Assembly: GCA_028386065.3 (NCBI GenBank)
Contig: JAKUCV010002095.1
Coordinates: forward strand, 1-64,000
Direction of reading: 5' to 3'
Source of the DNA: Turnera subulata
Taxonomy: Eukaryota > Streptophyta > Magnoliopsida > Malpighiales > Passifloraceae
DNA length: 64,000 nt
The stretch's first letter is position 1, and every line of letters begins with the position of its first letter. The notes under the pieces were generated by a model. The model was not told the DNA's origin. It ran no database searches and worked only from the letters and a program-made list of their open reading frames with translations. The position numbers and the translations under genes are program-made. Below, one piece after another: positions 11,764 through 22,817 of the stretch.

Positions 11764-12735
11764 TCAGTGTATTGAATCAATGTTCTTACTCAGCTCCTCC
11801 AGCTTCTTTAGCCTCAACTTCTCGCTTTCACTCACCAGCTGTTCAAACTCAAAGACAAAACAAGAGAAATACTCATCAGATAGCTGCTTTTAAAATTTAC
11901 ACAAAAGTGACTTGCATGCTATTATATAGTTTATACGGCAAGGAAATATGAGACTCACCTCCATTAATTTGGTTATGAGCTGTACCTTCTCCTTGTTCTT
12001 ATCGTTGAAAGCTTCAAGAGCTTCCTTGTATTCTTTCTCCTGTGACAAGAAATACGACCAAATTTAGTGGTCCACCCCATGTTTCACAACAAAATTTTTG
12101 GACATATTACCATTGCCAAGACCACGATTTGCCATGTCTAACACACACATCTTACCTTCTTCTGGACAGTATGCCCCAGTGGTTTCAATTCTTTGTTCAC
12201 GGAATCAATCTTCTTGCGAACCATAGCCACTTCCTTCCTCATGGGATCTGCCAGCGCCTCAAGTTCCTGATAGATTTTTTTCAGTAGTGATTTAGAACAA
12301 GGACAGTGATTAATAAAAGTTTATCATTATTTGATTACTAGTCACACAACAAATCTTGCATGTCTTTTGTATCTATTAATTATGAGCTTCTAGTTTTTAA
12401 AGATACCAAAATCATACCCAGAAAAAAACTCTATACCACTCGACCAGTCCCAAAAGTATGGGTTTTCAGCTTTAAAGTCACGGCACCACTAATGTTTTGA
12501 CATAAATCTAACTACCTAGGATGTTCTTTGTTTTTGTTATAAATAAACAACTAAACCCACAAAAACTGATAAAAATTGGACAAGAAAAGGTAGTCTATCT
12601 TCGATTCCAGGAAACCATATGCATCTGGCCTTCTGGGTTTCTGATAGCAGAGAAAAATCATGTCTTTCTTGGCTAACTTTCTTCTTCCATAGGTTTTCAT
12701 ATTAAAATTCAAGCCCATGTTATGTTCCAGATCCT

Positions 12736-12766
<31 letters not shown>

Positions 12767-13285
12767 GTCTGCTTTTGATATACAAAAGACTAGAATAAAA
12801 AAATTTAAAATATAACTTCCTTTTTTGTTTTTTTTCTTGAACAGTTAATACCAGATTTCTGAAAGTCCAATTTTTTTTTTTTTTTTGGGGCTCTCAACAA
12901 CAAATTCAACCAGACTTCCTTCAGCCAAAAGAGCAAATTAAGAAACACCATACAAACTTTTGCAGAGAACCCACAAAGCAAAAGAGAGAAAAAAAAAAGC
13001 ACAAAAAAGATGAAGAAGACTTTGGGAGGCACATACCTCACGAATCATGGCCAAACGTTTGGTCTCCTCTTCAACACGACCCAACTGGGCCTGAACCTTC
13101 TCCCTGACCTCCATCTTCTTCCTCTCGATCTCTTCTTCTTTGGCTCTAAAAGTGGAAAGCGCGGACCTCGACATCTCCTCGTCTTCCTTGGACATTTGGC
13201 TGCTGAAGCTCAAGCTCCCTGAGGTTTGCACCATTAACTGGTTTGATTGTTGCGGCTGCTGCAGCTGCTGCTCCATTGTCTGCAT
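11764..13285 (-). CDS. DUF662 / RAB6-interacting golgin-like coiled-coil protein
   Basis: Four exons on the minus strand give a 171-residue protein: 13285-13037, 12266-12156, 12039-11959 and 11838-11764 (stop TGA). All introns are GT-AG and phase 0 (770, 116 and 120 bp). Exon 1 begins MQTMEQQLQQPQQ, a glutamine-rich head, then MSKEDEEMSRSALSTFRAKE (about residues 31-50). The rest is a heptad-like coiled coil with MEVREKVQAQLGRVEEE, LADPMRKEVAMVRKKIDSVN and a C-terminus ending LEELSKNIDSIH. This pattern is that of the plant DUF662 family, annotated as RAB6-interacting golgin or GORAB-like; a Golgi role is carried over from the family name and unproven in plants. The protein looks complete and the frame is clean, unlike everything around it. 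It is the only convincing host gene in the window. Confidence 0.9.
12733..12766. repeat. CCAGAA hexamer repeat in intron 1
   Basis: About five tandem copies of CCAGAA(C) lie in the first intron of the DUF662 gene. No function is evident. Confidence 0.8.
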
Positions 13286-13374
13286 CTTCTTTCTTCAACA
13301 AGCTAATTCAGAAAACAGAGAACTAACCAAAGAAAAAGAAAAAATAAACCTTTGTACTTGCAGCAGCTGGTTTT

Positions 13375-13422
13375 TCTCTCTCTCTCTCTCTGTCTCTGTG
13401 TATGTGTGTGTGTGTGTTTGTG
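13375..13422. repeat. CT/GT microsatellite in the 5' UTR
   Basis: A (TC)n run followed by (TG)n lies about 90-135 bases upstream of the DUF662 start codon, in the likely 5' UTR. On the sense (minus) strand it reads as CA and GA repeats. GA-rich leaders are common in plant housekeeping genes. Confidence 0.85.
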
Positions 13423-13557
13423 TTTTGATGAGTGGGTATGATGGGGGTGGCTGGCTGCCTACTATACTGCTATGCCTCTCTTTTTCTTTTGTTATCTATC
13501 TATCTATCTCTCCCTCCCTCCTGTTCTAAAGTGCTTATAAGGGGCTTGGCTTTAGAA

Positions 13558-13572
13558 AAAGTTTATAAAGTG
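13558..13572 (-). promoter_or_regulatory. Possible TATA box of the DUF662 gene
   Basis: On the minus strand the sequence reads ACTTTATAAACTTT, about 275 bases upstream of the start codon. This places transcription start near 13530 and gives a 5' UTR that includes the CT/GT microsatellite. A TTTTC-repeat tract at about 13600-13650 lies further upstream. Confidence 0.4.
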
Positions 13573-13689
13573 CCCCCCTCCACCTCTAGCCAGCTTACCT
13601 CTTTTCTTTTCTTTTCTTTTCTTTTCTTTTTCTTTTCTTTCTTTCTTTCTATCTTTGAGTACTGTGAGCCAAAAAGAATTTTATTGGGA

Positions 13690-14786
13690 TAATTGGGCTA
13701 AAAAGAATAAGATAAAGAAATACTACTATTAGCTAGCTAGTACTCCTGGAATTTTTAATTTAATTAATTGGAAATGTAAAGAGGGTCGTAAATCTGCTGA
13801 GATCTGGAAAAACAAAAAGTTAGATGATGAAATGACTCAACTGCCACAACCACTCCTGCTGCTGACAAGGATAGGAGGAGGATTATGAAATTGGAATATT
13901 AACTTTTTAAAAACTTTTTAGTTGTTGAACGAAATGACCCCTGAAATTTTTTGCGAAACCATTCTTTAACTTACAAAAGTTACAAATGGTTGGTGGGGTA
14001 CCCCACATGTAAGTGTAACACTATAAAAACAGCCCCACGAGATTTTCAAAATCTCTTCCTACTATAAGTATTTTTCGCGGGTTTGGGGAAACGGAGAGAT
14101 AGAAATGAATAGATTCATATCCGATCTATAACGGCTACAAAAAATCTAATCCAATTATGATAATCATTTAATTCCATAATAATTGTCAAGATGGTGATAA
14201 TAATTAGAATATCTGATCCGTCCTCCGAGTCCCATCGAAAATATTAAGATTATAGCATCAAAAAATATAACAAAAGATTAAGATTAAATTTCATTGTCGG
14301 TCGGGAAGTAATCTGTTTTAATGAAAGGTATTCTTAGTTTTTGACGACGTTTATATCCGCTTGGCAATTCACCCAACCCAACCCAACCCAACAAGGTGAG
14401 TGTGGAGAACATCTTTTCCCAAAACTTGGATACATAGTACCCATGTGATAGAGATTAAATTAATTTGTCATGAAATCGAGTTATCTAACCAACCAATTAA
14501 TTTTAAGTTTTTTACTATTGAAAATTTTAAGTTGAGAGAGGAGGCTTCTTTGCTCTAAGCTTAGGGCAAACCAGCTCATCCGAGCACTTACATTACCATA
14601 TTTACCCACCAAAAAGGATAACCAACCAATTGACAATCAATGCCAGTAGTTTGGGGTCAAATTACAAGCACAATGAACATCTGATTTGGAAGCACTAGTC
14701 ATTGCCGTGGGTGATAAGGAGTTACTTTTTAAAGAATTATAATTTGTGCTTTCAAACAAATAATGTTCCGAGAGTAATTTTTGATA
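13690..14786. other. Intergenic, AT-rich
   Basis: No gene or element was recognised. A CCCAA repeat (CAACCCAACCCAACC) is near 14370. The region is likely promoter-distal flank of the DUF662 gene and old repeat debris. Confidence 0.5.
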
Positions 14787-15166
14787 CTCCCTCTGTTTTC
14801 TTTTATAAGTCTTCCATTATCAAAAAAATCCAACTCCGCAAAGAATTGTTCATGGAACTACTATCGAGATTATTTGGACCATCTTTTCTAGTCTCAGTTT
14901 AAGATTGTTGCACGATCTTAAGGAATATATTTAATAGACTTGATCTTACTAAAAGATTTACTTAAATGACAAATTTAACTTTCATTTTTCCAACATACTA
15001 GAATTTATTGTATTGTTTGATTACGGGATAAATATTGAATAAGTCAATTTAATGTTCCTTAAAACTCTACATAAAACACTTTAATGTTCATTGAAATCTT
15101 TATGCGTCTTATATATTGAAATAAAATGACAAGTCCGAAACGTCTTAAAAAAGAAAATAGAGGGAG
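14787..15166. mobile_element. Stowaway-type MITE
   Basis: The element is about 380 bp and has terminal inverted repeats starting CTCCCTCTGTTTTCTTTTAT on the left and CTCCCTCTATTTTCTTTTTT on the right (read inward). It is flanked by TA at 14785-14786 and 15167-15168. These are the hallmarks of Stowaway elements mobilised by Tc1/mariner transposases. It encodes no protein. Confidence 0.88.
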
Positions 15167-15168
15167 TA

Positions 15169-15840
15169 CTTCTGATAGGCGGGGAATGGTTAGTGGATTA
15201 GATTCTTCAACCTACATGAGAAGGTTCAAAGCCAACCCTCATTACTTCTTCTCTACAACCCACTATAAGGGCCATTAGGGTATTATTTTTTTAATATTTT
15301 AAATATTAAAAAATGTTTATAATATTTTAAAAAAATTACTTAATATTTATTTTTTAATTCCTTAACTTATAGAAATTAGAAAATCCTTTTCTATGTTTTT
15401 TTTCCATCTCATATTAAAAACCTTCCAACCAAGTTCTATTTTTTTCAAATATTTGAATTTAAATAATATGTCTCCTTGTTAAATTAAAAAATTACACCCA
15501 ACTTAGTCTACCTCAACCATCCAAATAAAACAAAAATTGAATTCACATTTGACTAGAAGAAACTAAAAGCTTTTTTTACAATATTATTTATTTAAGAAAA
15601 GAATAACTATTAAGAACAACTAATTATTTACGAGCAAAATAAATTACACTCTTTGCTATTGCAATGGACAGGCCATGTTGAGAAAAGAGGCTCTTCTATT
15701 TTATCCGGTGCAAAAAATTGTGAGCTTGACTCTCTAAAATTTTCTCTCTAAAAGTTCAGTTTCTTAACGGATTTTCTCGGAAAAATTGCTCACGACTCTC
15801 TTAGTCACTATTTCCTTCTCGAGTTCTTATCTCTTTACTG
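15169..15840. other. AT-rich flank and possible LINE 5' UTR
   Basis: 15169-15650 is AT-rich with no recognised gene. From about 15670 the sequence gains CTCTC-rich stretches that run into the LINE ORF1 start at 15848 and may be its 5' UTR. No 5' target duplication could be placed. Confidence 0.4.
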
Positions 15841-15847
15841 CTTTTGA

Positions 15848-16560
15848 ATGGCGGTTACTGATTCGGTCATCGATTCTACGGGTGTCAATTGCTCCAAATC
15901 GGACATCATCTTAAACCTTGGGTGCCTTGATCAATTAATTGCCTCTATTTCTAATGGGCATCGATCTGGTAAAGGCAAAGCTATTGCTATTGTTGTTCTG
16001 ACTTCTAAGGCTACTGATTTGGGACTAAATTCCACTACTCTACCAAACCCAATCCCTTTGGTGGATTTGCCTCCTAGGGTTTTTGGATTGGGCATATTCT
16101 ATGCCTCTCTATTCCTCTATCGTCCCTCTTGACTTGCCTAATGCTGCTTGGCTCCCGACTAAATCAGTCCCTCCTTCTAGTTCGTCATCTTGGGCTGGTA
16201 TGGTTAAAGTAGATACACCTTCTTATCGTCACCCATGGGATTTTTTTTCTCCTATCTATGATGCTAATTCATCAGTGCTTAAAATTACAAAGAGTGTCAT
16301 TGATGTGGGGCGTAAGAAGTTTTCCCTTTCTCTTGTTGGTCAATTCCATGGCTCTAGTCCGAAACTTGGTCTTATTCATGCTATTTCTAACAAGTTGTGA
16401 GGAAGGACTGGCTTTGTTACTGTTGCACCCTACAAGACCGTTATGTTCCTCTTTCAATTTCCTAATGCTTCTGCTTTACTAGAGCATTGCATGGTGGTCT
16501 TTGGCATGTTAGTGGAATCCCACTCATTCTTTGCTTATGGGATTTAAAAATTCAGGCTCT
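15848..16560 (+). pseudogene. LINE ORF1 remnant (DUF4283-like)
   Basis: The frame starts MAVTDSVIDSTGVNCSKSDI, breaks near 16085 and continues with FSLSLVGQFHGSSPKLGLIH (near 16320) and FVTVAPYKTVMFLFQFPNAS after further breaks. LVGxF followed by a FLFxF segment is the plant DUF4283 pattern found in LINE ORF1 and related Gag-like nucleic-acid-binding proteins. Frameshifts and stops make it non-functional. Confidence 0.6.
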
Positions 16561-17314
16561 TGATATCTCCACATCTGTTTTACTGTCTGGGTTCAGTTAC
16601 AAGAAGTGCCTTTAGAGTTGTCTACTAGAGAAGAAGGATTGAGCTATCTTGCTAGTGTTGGGGGTAAACCTGTGCATATGGATCAAGAATGTTCTAAACT
16701 GCTGAAGTCTGGTCGAGTGAATATTTGTATTGGAGTTGATTTTGCCAAACCTTTGGTTCCTTAGTTAGTTGTTGATATGGATGATGAGAGGTTTAGTATT
16801 GGCTCTCATACTCTTGGAAGCCCTCACATTGTGATCTCTACAACAAATGGGGATATCATCGACTTGTTTGCCCCTCAAATCAGCATAAATTCACTCAATG
16901 GGTGCCGAAGGTTCCTTCAGTACCTACAGTTGTCCCTCTTATAGTTGAGAACTCCCTTGCTACAGTTTCTGCTATCCCTTAAGCTGCTCCTCAAACTTAT
17001 TCCTCTCATGTCCTGCTTCCCTTGCTAAAGAGCATTCTTCTCATGTTGTTCTTTCGAAACCTGATACCTTGCCACTAGTTTCTATTATGCCTAAAGCTTC
17101 TTCTCCTATTTCTTTAGAGTTTGTATCTCAATATATTACTACTAGTTCTGCAATTTGCAGTCTAAGGAAACTCCGTGTTGCCTCTGCTAGTGTAGCTCTA
17201 TTAGTGTAGACTCTTGGTCCTAAGGCAAAGAAGAAAGGGAAGGGCAAGCACGCTCATATCCCTCCAGTTACCCCCACAAGGGACAATTGTTGCTCATATC
17301 TTGCCTACCTACTG

Positions 17315-20300
17315 AAGTGTTTATTATGGAATGTGAGAGGTCTTAATGACCATATAAAGCGCAAAAGTGTGCTGCAACGCCTTCATAACTTATCTCCTAA
17401 TGTTGTTTGTTTGGTTGTGACTAAAATCCAGCCTATAAATGCTCTTGAAGTTTGTAAGTCCTTCTTTCCTTCTTAGAATTTTACAAATAATTACTCGTAT
17501 GCCCAGCTTGGCCGAATTTGATAGCTATGGCCATATCATATTAGTATTACTGTCAAGCTAGTCAACGACCAAGCCCTTTATTGTTTTCTTTCAAACCCTA
17601 GTGACAATATTTCTTGCTTTATTTATTTCATATATGGTGCCAATTCCTCTTCTACTCGAGCCTTTACTTTTTGTCCCAGTATTCTCTTGTTGGATCCTCA
17701 CTTTGGTGCTTACTAGGGGATTTCAACATTATTCTGCGATGTATAGAATCTAGTTCACCTTCAACTCATTTCTACCATGACATCCTTCAATTTGCAAACT
17801 GTTTTTGTTCAACGCCCTTTTTGATCATCCTACTGGCTCTTTTTTCACATGGTCCAATCACCAGTTTGGAAATCCTATATTTAGGAAACTTGATTACCTA
17901 TTGCTCAATTCTGATGGGCTCACTACTTTTCCTCATGGTGCAGTTACTTTTTTTAGCCTTGGTGTTTCAGATCATTACTTTATATCCCTCACTACTAATT
18001 CTACCATTTTTTCTGGACCTAAGCCTTTCAAATTTTGTAACTTAAGAATTTTTCATCCTTCTTTTTACTCTACTATTTCTTGTCTTTGGGTTGTTCCAAT
18101 CCAAGGATTTGCAATGTTCCAAGTGTGGAAAAAAATAAAGCAACTCAAGATTAAGTTGAGGCAACTGCATAATCATCATTTTGGAGATTTGGCACAACGG
18201 ATTACTTTGTTGAGTAGGAATTATCTACCCTCCAGCTACAAATTCTTTCTGGTTCTTTGGTTCCTTCAAATTTGTTGCTAGCCAAACGTGGCCTTGTGCA
18301 ACACCTTTCAGATTTGAAACAGTCTAAGGAATCCTATTTGTGGCAACATTCTCGCATCTCTTAGCTCTCTTGTAGTGACTCTAACACTAGATTTTTCAAT
18401 AATGATGTAAAAGCAAGAAGGTTAAGAACACTGTTAGATCTCTGGTCACTCCTTCTAGTGATCTACTTACTGAAGTTTTCCAGCTACAAAATCAGATTGT
18501 GCAACACTTTTTTGATTTTTTGGGAAAGAAGAATCGAGTGGTTACAGCCTGATTCATTTCCTATTTTCAAGCGTTGCTTCAGCATACTATTTCAACTTCT
18601 CAAGCTATTTCTCTAGTTGCAGTTCTCACTCCTTCAGAAATAAATGTTACTACATTTGCTCTTGGCAAAACTAAAGCGCCTAACCCCGATGGATAGACAA
18701 CTGAATTCTTCACTTCTGCCTGGGAAATTATTGGTGATGACATAGTTCCTGATGTTCAAGAATTTTTCTCCTCAAGGAAATTACTAAATGGTATCAATTC
18801 CACAAGTATTAGCCTTATTGTGAAGGCCCTCCCCCTGAGGGACCCACTAAATCCAGGTATTGTTACATCACTCCCTTCGCCCGATTAAATCCTTTACCAT
18901 GCTGCAGCACTAGGGATTCGAACTCGGGACGTGATGCTTTTTATCCCCCTCAAGGAGAGCACCTTCACCAACTCATCTGCAGATGAATTATTGACAGTAT
19001 ATTGCTTATGCATGAGCTTGTTCAGTACTATCATCGCAAGGGTTTGTCTAGTCGTTGTACCATGAAGATAGATCCAACAAGGCATTTGATTATATTGATT
19101 GGAGCTTTCTATTCAATGTCTTGTATGCTATGGGTTTTCTAGACTAGTTTATATCTTGGATTCGAACTTGCTTTACCACTATTATGTTTTCTATATCTGT
19201 CAATGGCTCTCTCTACGGGTACTTTGGCGAATGAAAAGGTATGAAGTAGGGTGACCCTCTCTCCCTATACCTCTTTGTTATCTCTACGGAAGTTTTGTCT
19301 TGCATGTTAAATAAAGCTGCAACAAGTCACCTCTTACCATATCATCCTAAGTACTCTCTTTTTCTCATCTCACTTCTTTGATTTGTGGATGACTTGATGA
19401 CCTTTCAGGATGGGAGTATACAAGCTGCTACTATCATCACTCAGCTCCTTAAGGACTTCTTCATTCTTTTTGGGCTGCAATTCAATCCATAGAACTCTTT
19501 GCTGGTGCTTCAGATCGCAAATATCTTATTTCCTTCATATTAGTGGTTTCCAGCAGGGTACATTTCTTGTACGTTACCTTGGAGTCCTACTGTTCTTTGA
19601 AGAGTTACCTTTTTATCATTGCAGACCTTTGGTTGATAAGATTCTGTCTAGAATTTAGTCTTGGAATGCAAAGTTCCTGTCTTTTGCTTGCTGATTGCTG
19701 CTTGTAATTTCAGCCCCTGTAATCATCCAAAATTATTGGGCAAATGTGTCTTATCTCATATTGAGCAACAATCTTCTGCCTTTCTTTGGCCTCAAACTAC
19801 TACCAGTGCTCGCAAAGCAAAGGTTTCTGGGGTTGACTTCTCCCTTCCCAAGTAAGAAGGTGGACTTAGTATCAGGAAATTAAAAGATCAGAACAGTGCC
19901 TGTATAATTCAAAACATTTGGAATTTATTGCTAAAAGTTAGTTCACTTTGGGTGGCTTGGGTGCAAATTTATATTCTTAAGCAAAGAAGTTTTTGAAGCT
20001 TGAGCATTTTTGCAGATTGTTAGTGGAATCTTCGTGAAATACTCAAGCTATGACCACTATTCTCCTCAGCTATCTCTCATTCAATTGGTGACGGAAATAA
20101 TGCATATGTTTGGTGGGATAATGGTATCCACGAGGACCACTTCATTCTTTGCTTTCTGATCAGCTTCTTTAGGTCTCTCATACCTCTTCATGAAAGTATC
20201 AGTACTCTAATTGTCAATGGTGCATGGTCTTGGCGCAGCTCTCGCATTCCCCTTTTGAGTCTAAACGACTCTTAGCGGTCATCTTATACAACTATCCTAT

Positions 20301-20520
20301 CCAGGTATTCCTTATCCTAAATTTTTCTGCAATCCATTTAGTGGTCGAAGCCGCGGGAGTGCTTTTTTCTCCCAGTTAAAAGATGAAGCTCTATCTACTA
20401 TTATCACCTATTCTATCCCTGATCAACTGCACTGGAATTTATCCACTTTAGGAGATTTTACAGCTCGTAGTGCATGGGATTCTCTCAGATGCAAACGAGC
20501 CTGTGTTTCCTGATTTAAGC
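17315..20520 (+). pseudogene. LINE ORF2 remnant (endonuclease and reverse transcriptase)
   Basis: Endonuclease pieces are LLWNVRGLNDHIKRKSVLQ (near 17320), LLGDFNIILRCIESSSP (near 17710), HPTGSFFTWSNHQFGNPIFR and the catalytic GVSDHYF (near 17960). RT pieces are FALGKTKAPNPDG (near 18655), SISLIVK (near 18810), GDPLSPYLFVIS (near 19250) and the active-site FVDDLMTF (near 19383), with FVDD in place of the usual YADD. DQLHWNLSTLGDFTARSAWD near 20420 marks the start of the zf-RVT region. The ORF is broken by many frameshifts and stops and cannot be active. Confidence 0.75.
18878..18985 (-). mobile_element. tRNA-derived SINE fragment
   Basis: On the minus strand the sequence reads GAGTTGGTGAAGGTGCTCTC followed by GAGTTCGAATCCCT, which resemble polymerase III A and B boxes at tRNA-like spacing. 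It interrupts LINE reverse-transcriptase coding between a YRPIT-like segment (near 18858) and ILLMHELVQYYHRKG (near 19005). TTATTG occurs on both sides (near 18815 and 18987) and may be a short target duplication. Ends are approximate. Confidence 0.5.
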
Positions 20521-21423
20521 TGTTGTGGTCTTGTTAGCACCCAAATTTTGTCCACCTATTTTCGTGTCTTTTTCGTGCATTGCATCCGCATTCTGTCACA
20601 TCTTAGAGTCTAAAAATCCAAAAAAAAAAATTGTAGGTCGTGAGGACCGGTTTAAGCCTAAATTTTGCTTCCGTTTCCATGGAAATTTCTTTGTCAAAGG
20701 ATGATTTCCCATTGTATATTAGGCCCGGGATAAGATAAAGAAAGTGTTGAAAGTCTCTCTAAAGCTCCAAATTATTTTTGAATTTTTTCGAAATGAAGGT
20801 TGAAATAGCTTGAAGCCATGGGTCAAGCTAGTTTGACCAAAGGTATTTTATCTTTTTACAATTTATCTTGGAAACTTTTTTACACTAAAAACTCACTCTC
20901 ATCGATACGAGTGTACCCATATTTTTTCGGAATTTTTCGGATTCTGGAAGGTCCCCGAACAATTTTTTTGAAAAAAATCGAGCGGGAGGAAAGATTAGCC
21001 TGTGGCCTGGTGGCCAGAGCCCCTTTTTTGCTCGAAAATGCCCCTAAATTCAAATTTACGTGCCATTTTCTTTTTTATGATCCTCTTTTTTTAGGATATA
21101 ACAAACCTTGTGGAATTTTCCTAAAATTTGTTGGCGTCCGGAATGGCCCGAAATTGATTTTTCAAACTTTTTTGCCTAGAATAGTGTAATTTTTTCGGTT
21201 TTTCACTGAAAATTTATTTTTTCTCCGTTTTCGAACCATTTTTGCAACGGTAGCATATAAGGCATGAAATTCGATCATTCGACATTTTTTGAGAATTTTT
21301 TGACACCCGGATGGGCTCCGTTTTGAATTTATAGAGAATCAGCCCGAAGCTATGGCCTAAAGCCAGGAGCTTTTTCCCAGCATTTTTAGAAAATCCGTTT
21401 CTTTTCCGATTTACGAGCCATTT

Positions 21424-21923
21424 TGTCACACCCCAAGTAATCGACTGGCCTAGAATAACCTCCAAAATTGGGCCGAAACCAAGTGGCCCAAAAGCTTAAG
21501 CTTGAGGTTATTTGTAGCCAACAACTTGGTGCATATATACCCAAGACCTCTCTCGCTCTCTTCCGATGTGGGACTTGGGTCATCACATTCTCCCATCCTT
21601 TACACCTTGCGTCCTTGCGACGGGAGCCCAAATCTAAATCATAAGTACCCCGATCACTGGGCCGTACCAATCGTAATCTCAGTATCAACCCCTGAGACAT
21701 GGGCCATATGGCCTAAGCCCACCCGAAAGTGGAGTGAGATCGGCTCCGCTACCATTTTGTCACCCCCCAAGTAATCGACTGGCCTAGAATAACCTCCAAA
21801 GTTGGACCAAAACCACGTGGGGCCAAAAGCTTAAGCTTGAGGTTATTTGGTAGCCAACAACTTGGTGTATATATACCCAAGACCTCTCTCACTCTCTTCT
21901 AATGTGGGACTTGGGTCATCACA
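21424..21923 (-). mobile_element. TRIM family B, complete copy
   Basis: Two LTRs of about 165 bp (21424-21587 and 21758-21923) flank a 170-bp interior. On the minus strand the LTRs run TGTGATGACCC to GTGACA. AAATGGTAGCGGAGCC sits next to the 5' LTR as primer site and a purine run (AAAGGATGGGAGAA) precedes the 3' LTR. There is no coding capacity. A TATATATA motif near 21533 may be its promoter. A matching target duplication was not found. Confidence 0.75.
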
Positions 21924-21926
21924 TCC

Positions 21927-22408
21927 TTTGACACCCGGGGTCTCTGGAGGTGGGAAGTGAACGCCAGTGTCGGGATGAGCATGGACAAGGAGCGGCTTCT
22001 AGACGGAGGGGCACAAGAATGAACCGAATCCACATCGGAATAGGAGAGATCCTGAGACTGTAAAGGGATGGGGCTGCACAGTTGGGCGATTTCGTAATTA
22101 TGAGGGTATGGGACTGTATAATTAAGAATAGCCCTAATGAAATGATTTCGAGGTTGTACAGGTATGGGACTGTACAATTGAGAATAGCTTAAACGGTTTG
22201 ATGGGTACTAACTATATCAACAAGGTGCACCAACCTTTTCGGTGCTCATTCCATAAGAACTCCTAAGTTAAACATGCTTGACTTGGAGAAATTTTGGGAT
22301 GGGTGACCTCCTGCGAAATTTTTCCTGGAAACATACGAGTGAGGACAAAGCATATTGGAAAGGTCCCGTGTTGGTCTGTAGTGACTATCGATAAGCCGAG
22401 ACATTATA
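21927..22408 (+). repeat. 5S-bearing (Cassandra-like) TRIM LTR, left
   Basis: The LTR reads TTTGACACCCGGGG to ACATTATA and is followed by primer-site-like TGGTAGCGGAGC at 22411. 5S-like sequence lies at about 22240-22320. It is close to the copy at 22818-23290. Confidence 0.7.
22240..22322 (+). promoter_or_regulatory. 5S-rRNA-like internal promoter, left LTR
   Basis: AAGTTAAACATGCTT (A-box region, about 22265) and GGGATGGGTGACCTCCTG (C-box region, 22296-22313) match the polymerase III control region of plant 5S rRNA. Cassandra-type TRIMs are known to carry such a region in their LTRs. It is not an intact 5S gene. Confidence 0.75.
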
Positions 22409-22577
22409 GTTGGTAGCGGAGCCGATCTCACTCCACTTTCGGGTGGGCTTGGGTCATATGGCCCGTGTCTCAGGGGTTGATACTGAGATTACAATTGGTA
22501 TGGCCCGATGATCGGGGTACTTATGATTTAAATTTGGGCTCCCCTCGCAAGGACGCGAGGTCTAAAGGAGGGGAGAA

Positions 22578-22742
22578 TGTGATGACCCAAGTCCCACATT
22601 GGAAGAGAGTGAGAGAGGTCTTGGGTATATATGCACCAAGTTGTTGGCTACTAAATAACCTCAAGCTTAAGCTTTTGGGCCATGTGGTTTCAACCCAACT
22701 TTGGAGGTTATTCTGGGCCAGTCGATTACTTGGGGCGTGACA
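22578..22742 (+). repeat. TRIM family B LTR inside the mosaic
   Basis: TGTGATGACCCAAGTCCCAC to GGGGCGTGACA, preceded by a purine tract (GGAGGGGAGAA) and followed directly by AATGGTAGCGAAGC. It is in the opposite orientation to the complete copies at 21424 and 24037. Confidence 0.75.
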
Positions 22743-22817
22743 AATGGTAGCGAAGCTCTAGGACTCCTCTAGTACGGTGCAGGGTTCGGGGACAAAACTA
22801 GCGGAAGCTGGTGAACC

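Larger units (their letters stand above)
15840..20532 (+). mobile_element. L1-type plant LINE, dead and truncated
   Basis: The non-LTR element has ORF1 then ORF2 with endonuclease, reverse transcriptase and a C-terminal zf-RVT-like region. It lacks LTRs. The right end is cut at 20533, where a Tat-like LTR begins TGTTAGCACCC; no LINE continuation or poly(A) tail was seen beyond that LTR. A tRNA-derived SINE lies within it near 18878-18985. Many frameshifts indicate an old copy. Confidence 0.8.

Noticed and set aside
13140..13529. 129-codon plus-strand frame at the DUF662 first exon
   Set aside because: It is antisense to exon 1 and the 5' UTR and consists largely of microsatellite translation.
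17614..18281. 143- and 158-codon frames as separate genes
   Set aside because: They are two frames of the decayed LINE endonuclease (GDFN and SDH motifs).
18878..18985. tRNA gene on the minus strand
   Set aside because: B and A boxes are present, but a full cloverleaf with acceptor-stem pairing is not formed. It lies inside a LINE, so a SINE fits better.
22240..22322. Genuine 5S rRNA gene
   Set aside because: Only the internal control region matches. The 5' third and 3' end of 5S are replaced, and the block repeats within a TRIM LTR.
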